A stretch of DNA of 64,000 bases from JALZCH01 sp036387135 (GTDB lineage Bacteria > Acidobacteriota > Blastocatellia > Pyrinomonadales > Pyrinomonadaceae). Position numbers and translations under genes: made by a program. The stretch spans positions 1 through 64,000 of the forward strand of contig DASVUH010000076.1 of NCBI GenBank assembly GCA_036387135.1, written 5' to 3'. The notes below the pieces were generated by a model. The model was not told the origin of the DNA, did not search any database, and worked only from the letters and a program-made list of their open reading frames with translations. Of the stretch, positions 25,926-34,305 are shown piece after piece; positions within the stretch are counted from its first letter, which is position 1; the number at the start of each line of letters is the position of its first letter.

Positions 25926-26162
25926 TTATTTTGAGGATTCGGTAATTTCTTTTTTCTCCGCTTTGCTGAACTTTAATAAATCGCCCGGCTCGCAATCGAG
26001 TATCTCGCAAATTTTTTCTAATGTGGCGAAATTGATTCCCAATGCCTTGCCTTTTTTAAGCCGCCATAAAGTGGTGTGGCTGATTCCGCTTTGTTTCGAC
26101 AGCCAGTAGAAAGAACGTTCGCGCCTTTCCAATAATTCATCAATTCTAATTTCAATCATCAT
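25926..26162 (-). CDS. XRE-family helix-turn-helix regulator
   Basis: A 78-residue regulator from ATG at 26162. It contains IDELLERRERSFYWLSKQSG, then SHTTLWRLKKGKALGINFAT and ILDCEPGDLLKF: a complete five-helix Cro/C1-type domain and little else. It is divergent from the STAS operon; a near-perfect dyad (26233-26256) lies between the two and overlaps the -35 box of that operon. It probably represses it, and itself, in the way of phage and toxin-antitoxin regulators. Confidence 0.9.
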   Translation of the reverse strand: MMIEIRIDELLERRERSFYWLSKQSGISHTTLWRLKKGKALGINFATLEKICEILDCEPGDLLKFSKAEKKEITESSK

Positions 26163-26232
26163 TCGTGATTTCCATTTGCTGTTAACTTCAATAAACGCTT
26201 TTAGCAATCTATTTTTATATCACACATCTAAG

Positions 26233-26274
26233 ATATATGCTATATTTGACATATACCATAACGCAATGTAAAAT
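26233..26274 (+). promoter_or_regulatory. Sigma-70 promoter with overlapping dyad, STAS operon
   Basis: TTGACA (26246-26251) and TAAAAT (26269-26274) are separated by exactly 17 bases and point to the STAS gene, giving a leader of about 190 bases. The dyad ATATATG...CATATAC (26233-26239 and 26250-26256, one mismatch) covers the -35 box and is a good candidate operator for the divergent XRE regulator. Confidence 0.7.
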
Positions 26275-26474
26275 AAATAGAGAATCGAGCTTAGCTTGCT
26301 CCCTTCTCAGTTTCTCTGGAAATTGCCGGACTAACTGAAATTCCACAGCCTAATTCCGCAAAGGAAAGCAAAATTATCTTTCTGCTGCAATTTCCTAAAA
26401 ACCGCGAGGAATATCATTTTCTGCTTTTATGATGTTGATGTTGCACGGCTTACAGGAAATAATAACAAATTTTT

Positions 26475-26876
26475 ATGTCTAAGTTAACTATCAGAGAACG
26501 CCAGATTAACAATACCAGCGTGTTAGACCTGGACGGCAAACTAAGGCTCGGCGAAGGCAGCCAGGAATTTCACAATGCGATTCGCACGCTCGTCGAAAAA
26601 GGGCGAAAGAATATCGTCGTCAATCTTGAAAACGTAACGTCTATAGATTCGAGCGGATTGGGCGAATTGGTAGCGGGATATGTCGCGGTAACGCGAAGCG
26701 GCGGGCAAATAAATTTGCTGCACCTGTCGAAAAGAGTTCACGAATTGATGTTTATGACAAAGCTTTTGACGGTTTTCGACGTTTACGACAGCGAATCCGA
26801 AGCAGTTAACAGCTTCAAAGCGCCCGCCGAAAATTCTCAAATGCGCCAGCCTGCCGCCGAAAGTGGATTGCTATGA
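26475..26876 (+). CDS. STAS-domain anti-sigma factor antagonist
   Basis: A 133-residue protein with the SpoIIAA/RsbV-like STAS fold: INNTSVLDLDGKLRLGEG, then VVNLENVTSIDSSGLGEL with the phospho-acceptor serine, and LLHLSKRVHELMFMTKLLTVF. When unphosphorylated such proteins bind an anti-sigma kinase and release a sigma factor. No RsbW-type kinase is adjacent. It is first in an apparent four-gene operon that ends with an omega-like RNA polymerase subunit. Confidence 0.93.
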   Translation: MSKLTIRERQINNTSVLDLDGKLRLGEGSQEFHNAIRTLVEKGRKNIVVNLENVTSIDSSGLGELVAGYVAVTRSGGQINLLHLSKRVHELMFMTKLLTVFDVYDSESEAVNSFKAPAENSQMRQPAAESGLL

Positions 26877-26877
26877 A

Positions 26878-27120
26878 ATGTACGAGCAGGAAATAAGCCG
26901 GGAAACACAAAAATGCGCATGGTGCGGCGGAACCGGAAACAAAGCTTTATCGGCGAGTTATGTTGTTTCGTGTGTGGTCTGCGCCGGAAAAGGCTGTTTT
27001 ACGACGCTTGAGCCTGCGGCGCGCTGCCATCAATGTCTCGGCACAGGCAGGCGCAATCAATTCGACTCTTGCCCGACTTGCATTGGCAGAGGCTGGATAA
27101 TTGTTTTCGGTCAGGGATAA
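26878..27120 (+). CDS. Small zinc-binding protein with four CxxCxGxG-like repeats
   Basis: An 80-residue protein made almost entirely of DnaJ-type cysteine repeats: CAWCGGTG, CVVCAGKG, CHQCLGTG and CPTCIGRG. This is the pattern of the DnaJ central zinc domain, but there is no J domain or C-terminal substrate domain. It should bind two zinc ions and may act as a chaperone-like or protein-interaction module. I chose ATG at 26878; GTG at 26863 is possible and would overlap the STAS gene. It is translationally close to the STAS gene. Confidence 0.85.
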   Translation: MYEQEISRETQKCAWCGGTGNKALSASYVVSCVVCAGKGCFTTLEPAARCHQCLGTGRRNQFDSCPTCIGRGWIIVFGQG

Positions 27121-27167
27121 AAATTCTCTAACAAAATGGCAAAGCAACGATTTTAAATTAACAATTA

Positions 27168-27659
27168 ATGAAATATCCACAATTAGAAGAAAATATGCGA
27201 AACGCAAAATCTTTTCTCGATGGAGCTTCCAGCGAAAATGTCGTTGAGCTTTGCCAAAGGTATCTGGCGACTTTAGCCAAATACCGCGAAGAGCTTTATA
27301 AATTACGCGGAGCGCCCGAAATTAATCTGCAAGATTCTCCTTTGCCGGCGGGAGAAGTGGAAAATATCAGAAAAGAGATCCGCGCGTCTGTGACAAATAT
27401 TACGACTGAACATAACAGAGTCGAGGCGCTTCTCAAATCGTTTACGGCAATCAACGGCTTCGAGGCTGCCAACACGTTTAATAGCCACAAATACAAAGGT
27501 CATAGCAATTGGGAGTTAAAAGCCGGAGGCGTCAGATTTCAAGGAGGCGCGGAATCAGACCGAATAGCAATTTACGAAGCTGTCGAGACGGCAAGCCGTC
27601 TTCGCCGTGAAGAATATACGAGCCGCAACAAAACTTCATTTCAAAATTTAAGCATTTAA
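27168..27659 (+). CDS. Unknown protein in the STAS/omega operon
   Basis: A 163-residue protein with no recognised domain. The first half is helical and may form a coiled coil (MRNAKSFLDGASSENVVELC to LAKYREELYKLRG, then EVENIRKEIRASVTN); the second half is more polar. It lacks a signal peptide, membrane helix and cysteine motif. Position between the zinc protein and the omega-like gene suggests a role in the same process. No clear ribosome site. Confidence 0.7.
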   Translation: MKYPQLEENMRNAKSFLDGASSENVVELCQRYLATLAKYREELYKLRGAPEINLQDSPLPAGEVENIRKEIRASVTNITTEHNRVEALLKSFTAINGFEAANTFNSHKYKGHSNWELKAGGVRFQGGAESDRIAIYEAVETASRLRREEYTSRNKTSFQNLSI

Positions 27660-27679
27660 CATTAAAACCAACAAAAACA

Positions 27680-27922
27680 ATGAACAATCAAACTAAAGCC
27701 GTCGTCAAAAATCTCGATGCAAATGCGCCGAAGATGCAAAAGCGTGAACTAACCGAATCAAATTTCGAGCTTGTTATTTTAGCCGCCCAAAGATGTCGTC
27801 AACTGGTTAACGGAGCAACCCCCCATATCAACGTTCCTGACAAAAATCCGAGAAATACTTATACCGCAATCAAAGAAGTCGAATTGGGACTTATCAGTTT
27901 CAAAGGTAATTACGACGAATAG
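27680..27922 (+). CDS. rpoZ: RNA polymerase omega-subunit-like protein
   Basis: An 80-residue protein whose central part follows the omega pattern: FELVILAAQRCRQLVNGATP corresponds to the conserved LV..AA.R..QL, and NTYTAIKEVELGLISF to the TxxALREIxxGxI segment. Omega helps assemble RNA polymerase by binding beta-prime. Instead of the usual gmk-dfp neighbourhood it sits at the end of a STAS/zinc-protein operon, so it may be a second, specialised omega, or the only copy placed oddly. A 26-base perfect hairpin follows. Confidence 0.75.
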   Translation: MNNQTKAVVKNLDANAPKMQKRELTESNFELVILAAQRCRQLVNGATPHINVPDKNPRNTYTAIKEVELGLISFKGNYDE

Positions 27923-27929
27923 TCTATAG

Positions 27930-28035
27930 AAGTAACGCAATTGGCGACAGAAACACGACCGTGAGGGAGTGTGCTTTATTTTACACACTCCCTCACGGTC
28001 GTGTTTCTGCATTTTTCATTTCAATTGCGTAACTT
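27930..28035. repeat. Nested inverted repeat with 26-bp perfect stem
   Basis: The inner stem pairs 27948-27973 with 27984-28009 without mismatch over a 10-base loop; its arm contains ACGACCGTGAGGGAGTGTG. Outer arms AAGTAACGCAATTG (27930-27943) and CAATTGCGTAACTT (28022-28035) pair with one mismatch. It follows the omega-like gene and could act as a terminator, although only a broken T-rich tract follows. Confidence 0.8.
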
Positions 28036-28102
28036 ACAAGTCTATTAATTGCGGACAGGTAGAATTACTCTTTTATTTGTCTAAAGAACTAAAAAAGCAA
28101 AG

Positions 28103-28135
28103 AAAAAAGGACGAATAACCGAATCGTCCTTTTTT
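28103..28135. terminator. Bidirectional terminator
   Basis: AAAAAAGGACGA (28103-28114) and TCGTCCTTTTTT (28124-28135) form a perfect stem with T-runs on both strands. It separates the omega-like operon from the convergent Asn-rich protein gene. Confidence 0.85.
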
Positions 28136-28155
28136 CTCGTTTAATTTATCGGCAA

Positions 28156-28644
28156 TTATCGAGCGTTGACGTTCGGCGGCGTATTTGAATTGGTGTTCGT
28201 GTTTCGGTTGCCGTTTGAATTCATATTTGCATTTGAATTCATATTGCCATTGCCGTTGCCGTTCATATTCATGTTCCCGTTCATATTTCCATTCCCGTTC
28301 CCATTCATATTCCCGTTCGTATTGCCGTTGTCGTTTGTGTTTGCATTCGTATTCCCGTTGCCGTTCGTATTGCGGTTGCGGCTCATATTGCCGTTCGCGT
28401 TACGAGACATATTGCCGTTCGCATTACGGGCACGATTGCCGTTGTCGGTGTTGTCGTTTTGGTTGCGGCGCATATTGCCGTTGGCATTGCGCGCCATATT
28501 TCCGTTTTGGTTGCGTGCGCGATTGCTGTTGTTTTGATTGTTGCTGTTGTTCTGATTTTGCTCAACGCTTGCGAACGTTGCGCCGGTCATCATCAATCCG
28601 ACAATCAGCGTGAGAGCGATCAAAGCTTTCTGCATTTTCGTCAT
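28156..28644 (-). CDS. Secreted Asn-rich low-complexity protein
   Basis: A 162-residue protein with a clear signal peptide (MQKALIALTLIVGLMMTGATF). After cleavage it is nearly all Asn with Gly, Arg, Met and Thr, in imperfect repeats such as RNANGNM and NGNGNMNGN. The start is supported by GGAGG 8 bases before ATG. Asn/Gln-rich chains of this kind can form fibres or gels, so a role in matrix or surface is possible. The open frames on the other strand are by-products of the simple repeat. Confidence 0.75.
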   Translation of the reverse strand: MTKMQKALIALTLIVGLMMTGATFASVEQNQNNSNNQNNSNRARNQNGNMARNANGNMRRNQNDNTDNGNRARNANGNMSRNANGNMSRNRNTNGNGNTNANTNDNGNTNGNMNGNGNGNMNGNMNMNGNGNGNMNSNANMNSNGNRNTNTNSNTPPNVNAR

Positions 28645-28802
28645 TTTTTTTGCCTCCGTTCAAAAATTTCAGAATCGGTTTTTGAAACCGATTCATTATA
28701 TTTTCCGAACTTTATTCAAACTATGCTGTGCGTTAATTATTGAGCGAAAATAAACTTCATTTCTGTCCGAAGGCATACAAAACAGCAAAAAAGATATTTC
28801 CA

Positions 28803-29450
28803 TCAAGGCGCCAAGCGCTCGATTTTCCAAATTTTTGAATCAGTTAACGAATATAAAATGCGGTCGTGCAGACGCGACGGGCGACCTTGCCAGAATTCGA
28901 TTTTTTCCGGTTTAACGGCATAACCGCCCCAATGCGCCGGACGCGGCAAAACGTCGGAATCTTTATATTTTTCGGCGACTTCCTGATATTTTTGTTCGAG
29001 CAATTCGCGGCTTTCGATTGTTTGACTTTGCGGCGAAACCCAAGCGCCGATTTGGCTCGCTTTCGGTCGGCTTTGAAAATATTCGGTAGAAACGGCTTCG
29101 GAAATTTTGCTCGCCGCGCCTTCTATTCTGACTTGCCGCTCCAATTCTTTCCAGAAAAATAACAAACATGCGCGCGAGTTTTGCGCTAATTCCTCCGCCT
29201 TGCGGCTGCGGTAATTGGTAAAAAAAACAAAACCGTCGTCCGCCAAACCTTTGAGCAAAACAATCCGCGCCGACGGATTTCCGGCAGCATCGGAAGTGGC
29301 GAGCGTCATCGCGTTCGGTTCTAAAACGTTTGAATTTAACGCTTCTTCAAACCATTTTTGAAATTGTTCAAACGGATTCTCGGCAACGTCTTGCTCGCCT
29401 AGCGACGCTTGAGCGTATTCGCGGCGAAGTTGTTGAATATTGGAAATCAT
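28803..29450 (-). CDS. pdxH: Pyridoxamine 5'-phosphate oxidase
   Basis: A 215-residue FMN-dependent oxidase that makes pyridoxal 5'-phosphate from pyridoxine or pyridoxamine phosphate. Family marks: NAMTLATSDAAGNPSARIVL, LKGLADDGFVFFTNYRSRKA, WKELERQVRIEG, FQSRPKASQIGAWVSPQSQ and, near the end, PHRLHDR-like text (GRPSRLHDRILY). Length is normal. Its start lies 70 bases from the divergent APH-type gene. Confidence 0.96.
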   Translation of the reverse strand: MISNIQQLRREYAQASLGEQDVAENPFEQFQKWFEEALNSNVLEPNAMTLATSDAAGNPSARIVLLKGLADDGFVFFTNYRSRKAEELAQNSRACLLFFWKELERQVRIEGAASKISEAVSTEYFQSRPKASQIGAWVSPQSQTIESRELLEQKYQEVAEKYKDSDVLPRPAHWGGYAVKPEKIEFWQGRPSRLHDRILYSLTDSKIWKIERLAP

Positions 29451-29520
29451 AATTTTATTTTTACAAAGGCGTTGTGATTTTGCGAGCTTCGAGCAATTTT
29501 AGTTAAACTCAGCTTCGATT

Positions 29521-30465
29521 ATGCTGCTCAAAATTCCGTCCGTTGAATTTTATACGCACAAAGATTTTCACAGCGATGCGTGGCAATCGGCGGCAGCCGA
29601 AATTTGTCTCCGGCATAAAATCGCGTTTTCCGAATTACGACGCGCCGAGCAAGGCGAAAATATAATTTTCTTTGTTGACGAACGCTTTGTCATAAAAATT
29701 TTTGTAGAGCCGCGCAATAATTTTCCGCGAGAAAAGGCGTCGCTCGAATTCGCGCACGGGAAAACGAGCTTGCAAACGCCGGAAATTCTTTTTGTCGGTG
29801 AAATCGAAGGTTTTCCGTATCTCGTCATCACACAGCTTGCGGGCGTTTTGATGCGCGAGATTTGGGGAAGTCTTGAAGATCGGGAAAAATTACCGGCGGT
29901 CGAACAATTAGCCGTCACCGCGCGTGAGCTTCATTCTTATCCGGTTCCCGCCGATTTTGGATTTAAACGCGATTGGGGCGAATTTGTCCGCCGACAATCA
30001 ATTGAAACTCTTGAAAGACAACGGCGAGGCGGCGTGAACGCCGAGATTTTGGCGGCTTTGCCGGAATTTATGGAAGCTAATCTCAAACTGCTGCCGCAAA
30101 CGATTGAGCCGGTTTTGCTGCACGGCGATATTCATCCGGGAAACGTCTTGATGCAGGAAAGAAACGGGCGCTGGGAAGCGACGGGTTTGTTTGATTTCGG
30201 CGATTCGTTTCCCGGATTTTACGAACACGAGTTTGTCGCGCCCGGCGTTTTGGTGATTCAAGGAAAACGCGAATTGCAGCGCGCGCATTTTCTCGCTTAC
30301 GGCTATCGGGAAATTGATTTGGATTCGGATTTTCGCGCGCGTTTGATGTTGCTGACGATTCTTTACGAATGCAGCAATCTACGCCGTTACGCCGAACGCC
30401 TCAGACCGGAAGCCGTCAATTACACGTTTGAAGAGCTTGAACGGGCGATTTGGGCTTTTTATTAA
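29521..30465 (+). CDS. APH-family phosphotransferase (kinase)
   Basis: A 314-residue protein of the aminoglycoside-phosphotransferase-like kinase superfamily. The catalytic loop LLHGDIHPGNVLM (about residues 199-211) and metal segment GLFDFGDSFPG (about 220-230) are intact. Substrates in this superfamily include antibiotics, homoserine, choline and fructosamine; the sequence does not decide, so I do not call it a resistance gene. No clear ribosome site before ATG. Confidence 0.85.
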   Translation: MLLKIPSVEFYTHKDFHSDAWQSAAAEICLRHKIAFSELRRAEQGENIIFFVDERFVIKIFVEPRNNFPREKASLEFAHGKTSLQTPEILFVGEIEGFPYLVITQLAGVLMREIWGSLEDREKLPAVEQLAVTARELHSYPVPADFGFKRDWGEFVRRQSIETLERQRRGGVNAEILAALPEFMEANLKLLPQTIEPVLLHGDIHPGNVLMQERNGRWEATGLFDFGDSFPGFYEHEFVAPGVLVIQGKRELQRAHFLAYGYREIDLDSDFRARLMLLTILYECSNLRRYAERLRPEAVNYTFEELERAIWAFY

Positions 30466-30572
30466 TTGCTCAAAAACGCTTTTAATAAAAAATGTTCCGA
30501 TTTTATCGGACTTATGTTAAAGTCTGCGTTGTAACTGTTGTTACTAAAACAGCTTAGCAAAAGGAGAAAATA

Positions 30573-31109
30573 ATGGCAGCTAAAAAGACATCGGGCGGCG
30601 GGTCTGAAGAGCAAAATACCGAATCTTCGGGCGGCGCTGCAAATAAATCAGCAAGCGGCGGTAAAGGCGGCGGCAAAGGTTCCGGCGGCGCAAGTAAAGG
30701 TTCAGGCGCTAAAGGCTCAGCAGGAGGTAAAGGAGCAGCCGCCAAAACTGGCGGAAGCAAAGGTGGAGGCAAAGGCGGAAGTAAGGGCGGAGGAAGCGCC
30801 AAGAAATCCGGCGGAGCATCGAGCGGCGGCAAAGGCTCTACAACAAAGAGCATTTTAAATAAAGTCGGCGAAGTTGCTGCCGAAGTCGCGATAGGCGCAG
30901 CAACCGAAGCCGCAATCGGCGCGGTCAAAGGCGCGGTCGAAGCCGTTGAAAAAGCGACCGGAATTGGCTCGGAAGGCAGCGGCAGCAAAGGCGGTTCCGG
31001 TTCAAAAGGCGGCAAAGGCGGTAAAGGCGGCGCAGGCAAGGGCGGTTCGTCTAAGGGCGGCGGGTCGAAAGGCGGAGGCGGTAAATCCGGCAAAGGCTCG
31101 GCAAAATAA
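30573..31109 (+). CDS. Gly/Lys/Ser-rich low-complexity basic protein
   Basis: A 178-residue protein with GGAG before ATG. Both ends are repeats of KGGG, GSKGG and SGGK. The centre (about 88-130, KVGEVAAEVAIGAATEAAIG, then AVKGAVEAVEKATGIG) should be one long amphipathic helix. There is no signal peptide. The strong positive charge suggests binding to nucleic acid or polyphosphate, or a condensate-forming role; none is shown. A strong terminator follows. Confidence 0.75.
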   Translation: MAAKKTSGGGSEEQNTESSGGAANKSASGGKGGGKGSGGASKGSGAKGSAGGKGAAAKTGGSKGGGKGGSKGGGSAKKSGGASSGGKGSTTKSILNKVGEVAAEVAIGAATEAAIGAVKGAVEAVEKATGIGSEGSGSKGGSGSKGGKGGKGGAGKGGSSKGGGSKGGGGKSGKGSAK

Positions 31110-31131
31110 GGATAAATCCAAGAGAGAACCT

Positions 31132-31187
31132 ACAAGAAACAGGTTACGGGAAAAGATTTTGCTGGTTTCCCGTAACCTGTTTCTTGT
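31132..31187 (+). terminator. Hairpin terminator after the Gly/Lys-rich gene
   Basis: A 22-base perfect stem pairs 31132-31153 with 31166-31187 over a 12-base loop; the arm contains GAAACAGGTTACGGGAAA. The T-run is weak, so some of its effect may be on mRNA stability. Confidence 0.7.
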
Positions 31188-31394
31188 TACTTAAATCATC
31201 GCTCTCAGTGTGATAAACAATTGCTATTTCCGAGAATGAATGCCGAATAGAGGATTTATGTAACTCAAATTTCGGCACTTTTCCAATTATTTAATCATCT
31301 GTTACCCGAAAGTGCAAAAAATAAACATTTGGTGTCTGTTAGTGGAACCAGAGATTTTATTACTTAAAATAAATCTTCAGGACAATCATCGGGT

Positions 31395-33839
31395 TCAATT
31401 CGAGACGCTTACAGATACCTTATTTTTACTGTTTGCAAATTCCAGTTTGAGAGCAGTGCTTTTAATTCCCTCTCTAAACTCGAAGACAATTTCCTTATCA
31501 GAAAAATCATCAGTCAGTCCGGCACCAGCTAAGGTAACGAATTTATTATCCTTGGAAACGACCTTAGTGATTTCTTTTCCATTGAACGTCACCTTATCTA
31601 ATTTGTCTAGATTATCACCCTGAACGATAATTTCTTTTGCTCCGACTGGGATAGGCAATCCGCCCCTGACCGTCAGTACTGGTTTTTTATCCGTCTCGAC
31701 GGTCGCCGGAAGCGAAAGCGGAATCGGTCGCTCTCCAGGACTTTTCTCAAGGACAATCTGTTTGTTCGCCTTCACTTGTTGGTCGGGAGTTAGTTCAAAA
31801 GCCTGCAAGGTTTCGACGCTAGGTCCGCTGGCATCACCGCTGTAATAACGGAATTCCCTTAAGGTAACGCCGCTCGGTAGTAATACTTTAGCGTTTTGTA
31901 AACGATTGCCGTAAAGCAGATAAACTGTATTGCTTCCGACTTGTCCGTAAATACCGATTTTGTCAGGTGAGTTTTCGGCTTTAAACCGGTCGGTTACTCT
32001 CGCTGAAAAATCTTCTCTCCAGAATAGCGGCTTCACCTCAATGCTTGTCGAATTTGACAGCAAGTTCGTTGGAACAATCGCTTTTAATTCGGTGCGGCGA
32101 GTGCTTTCGTTAAAGTAACGTTCAATCGGAGCGTCGGACAATCCGAAAACTTTGTTTCCCACCACAATGACGTATTTGTCATAATCTATTCCATCAGGAA
32201 GCCGGGGAATCGTTATTTTCAAAATGCTGTTCAAACTGTCGTAAGCCGTAATTTCGGGTGTGTCAATTATGAGCGAGGGAGTTGCCTTTGCTGGATCATC
32301 CCCACGTAAGCTGCACCCTCGCGTCAATGCCGGTAGCAGAATTGGAAAAGCTGAATCAACAATCTCTATTTCCGTTCCGTCTCTAGTAACGAGAAACGCT
32401 CTATGTCTTGCCACGTCAGCCGCGCTTGCAACAAAACGAATTTGCGTTAATTCCGAAGTAAAGCCCGGCGAGCCTTCCCGATAGAAGTTATTTCCGATGC
32501 GAACATATGTTCCGGGCAGGAATCTTCCTGTGAGGGCGGCTTGAACGACGCCGGAGCCCAAGTCTTGAAAATCAATTTTTTCAATAACAGGTGTCAGATC
32601 AAATCTCGGTATCGGTGTGGGAGCATTCTGAACCCGAACCGAATCTGCGATTACCTCCTTGAGCACACCACGTTTACGGTCATACTTTCGCCAGTAAGTT
32701 TTGATTGTAAGATTGCCGAAGCATCCGGAAATTTCTTTCAACGGTGCGGCAAGTTGGACGAAGGTTTGTTTCAAACCGGAACGCACGTAACGTTGACCGA
32801 GCACCGGGCGAAACTGCCACGAGAACTGCGTTGAGTCTGCGGACGATGCGCGGTGCATCATCGCTAACGTATCTTGGTCTTGCACGATGTAGTAGGATTT
32901 TCTCCCGCGTAGGTAAGAGAATCCGCCGTTGATGACCTGCGTGACTATACCGCCGCCGACTGAAGTCATTTTATCGGTAATTGACGCCACATTATAAGTT
33001 TTTTCGCGCGGCAAAAGAGCAGTGACAGTTGGCGGCTCAGTACTGAATAAGATTTGTCCCGGCATGGCTTCAGGCGGATTGGCTACTTCAATCTCGACCA
33101 TAGCGACAGCATCTTTATAGCGCTCCTGTGTCGTGACTGTAATGGGAAATCCGAGCGTTGTCCGAGGTTTAATTAACCGCTCGCCCGACACATAGCGGTC
33201 GGACAGAGAGCCTTCGATAAGCAATTGCAGATTGGCGATTTCATAAGTAAGCTGCATCATCTCGTTCAATGCGTCCAGCGACGAGACATTGAAACCGCTC
33301 GTCGGAAGGCTTGCCGAATTCGACGGCAGCGATGGTACTGAGGCAGTCATCTGCGGCGTGGTCGTGACTACATTCTGCGCGGGCTGTCCGGCAACCGCCG
33401 TTACCGTCTGCCCGCTCGGAGCATTGACTGTCGTTGTGGTGCCCGTCGCGCCGAGTGACGTGACCGCCGTCGACGGGGGCGGCGGACCGAGTATTTGCGC
33501 CGAGAATGACTGCTGCTCAAGCGTCGCGCCGGTTATCGCGCCGATTCTCGACAGCAAGCCACTCTGATCGAAAGATTGCAGCGCGGCGAGACGAAGCCGC
33601 GCCGCATTCAGCATTAATTGCAGCGAACTATCGTCATAGACCTTCGCCGTATCAACGAAAATGCCGTTATCTACTGATTGATAGATTCTCTCTACATCTG
33701 ACGTAGTGCCGGGAACCATTCTGGGGCGTTGCGGAAGGACGGTAGAACCGCAAAGCAGTGACAGCATAATCACTGCGCAAATCAGCCGTAGATGCCCTAA
33801 ACTGATTTTTTTAGTTTTTGTTCTCCATTTCGTTTTCAT
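31395..33839 (-). CDS. Large secreted protein of unknown function
   Basis: An 814-residue protein with a basic N-terminus and signal peptide (LRLICAVIMLSLLCGSTVLP). A helical segment (about 50-105) leads to a Thr/Ser/Pro-rich linker (about 115-175). Several beta domains follow; the last (about 700-800), with GAKEIIVQGDNLDKLDKVTF, resembles IPT/TIG folds. No catalytic motif is seen. AGAGG precedes ATG. A small gene 28 bases upstream is probably co-transcribed. It is likely a cell-surface or periplasmic scaffold, but I recognise no family. Confidence 0.75.
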   Translation of the reverse strand: MKTKWRTKTKKISLGHLRLICAVIMLSLLCGSTVLPQRPRMVPGTTSDVERIYQSVDNGIFVDTAKVYDDSSLQLMLNAARLRLAALQSFDQSGLLSRIGAITGATLEQQSFSAQILGPPPPSTAVTSLGATGTTTTVNAPSGQTVTAVAGQPAQNVVTTTPQMTASVPSLPSNSASLPTSGFNVSSLDALNEMMQLTYEIANLQLLIEGSLSDRYVSGERLIKPRTTLGFPITVTTQERYKDAVAMVEIEVANPPEAMPGQILFSTEPPTVTALLPREKTYNVASITDKMTSVGGGIVTQVINGGFSYLRGRKSYYIVQDQDTLAMMHRASSADSTQFSWQFRPVLGQRYVRSGLKQTFVQLAAPLKEISGCFGNLTIKTYWRKYDRKRGVLKEVIADSVRVQNAPTPIPRFDLTPVIEKIDFQDLGSGVVQAALTGRFLPGTYVRIGNNFYREGSPGFTSELTQIRFVASAADVARHRAFLVTRDGTEIEIVDSAFPILLPALTRGCSLRGDDPAKATPSLIIDTPEITAYDSLNSILKITIPRLPDGIDYDKYVIVVGNKVFGLSDAPIERYFNESTRRTELKAIVPTNLLSNSTSIEVKPLFWREDFSARVTDRFKAENSPDKIGIYGQVGSNTVYLLYGNRLQNAKVLLPSGVTLREFRYYSGDASGPSVETLQAFELTPDQQVKANKQIVLEKSPGERPIPLSLPATVETDKKPVLTVRGGLPIPVGAKEIIVQGDNLDKLDKVTFNGKEITKVVSKDNKFVTLAGAGLTDDFSDKEIVFEFREGIKSTALKLEFANSKNKVSVSVSN

Positions 33840-33867
33840 AGTTTTACCTCTTTAACAAATATCTTTA

Positions 33868-34305
33868 CTATTCGTTCTTTTTATTCGAGCGGTCTTTCCT
33901 TGCGGATTTCGTCGTTTTTTTGCCCTCGGTTTCCGCCACTTTTTCTTCGGCACTCCTTTTTGCTGTTTTTTTACTCTCAACCGTTGATGAGCCTAATTCG
34001 GCGAAAGCCCTAATCAAGTCGCTTTCTGCCGCGGCGGCGTCGAATGTTGGATTAAGAGACGCCACGCCCGACGGCTGCAACGAAGCTGCCCGCGCGTCGT
34101 CCATTAAAATTGCACTGATACTAGGCACTTTCTGACCCCTTACATCAATAAGCTGTCCCGATTGCAGTTTCCTGATTTTTACTAAAAATTGCGTCGCCGC
34201 AAACATCGCTTGTGCAGTGTCGGGTATTCCTGATTTCAGCAGAAGGTCACCGTCAAGGCTTGACTGGTTGCTGATTATTGTTAGCGTTCCTGTAAAAGTA
34301 CTCAT
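33868..34305 (-). CDS. Hypothetical protein, first gene of a pair
   Basis: A 145-residue protein with AAAGGAG before ATG. The first 80 residues look like a small beta domain (FTGTLTIISNQSSLDGDLLL, LIDVRGQKVPSISAILM). The last 40 are very rich in Lys, Glu and Ser (KKTAKRSAEEKVAETEGKK), a disordered basic tail. No signal peptide. Its neighbour downstream is the 814-residue secreted protein, and the two form an isolated operon. Confidence 0.65.
   Translation of the reverse strand: MSTFTGTLTIISNQSSLDGDLLLKSGIPDTAQAMFAATQFLVKIRKLQSGQLIDVRGQKVPSISAILMDDARAASLQPSGVASLNPTFDAAAAESDLIRAFAELGSSTVESKKTAKRSAEEKVAETEGKKTTKSARKDRSNKKNE

Noticed and set aside
27930..28035. CRISPR-like or tandem repeat
   Set aside because: It is a single nested inverted repeat, not a series of spaced direct repeats.
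28166..28613. Long plus-strand frames opposite the Asn-rich protein
   Set aside because: Low-complexity repeats keep every frame open; only the minus-strand frame has a signal peptide and a ribosome site.
29521..30465. Aminoglycoside resistance gene
   Set aside because: The catalytic motifs show only membership of the APH kinase superfamily, most of which act on other substrates.
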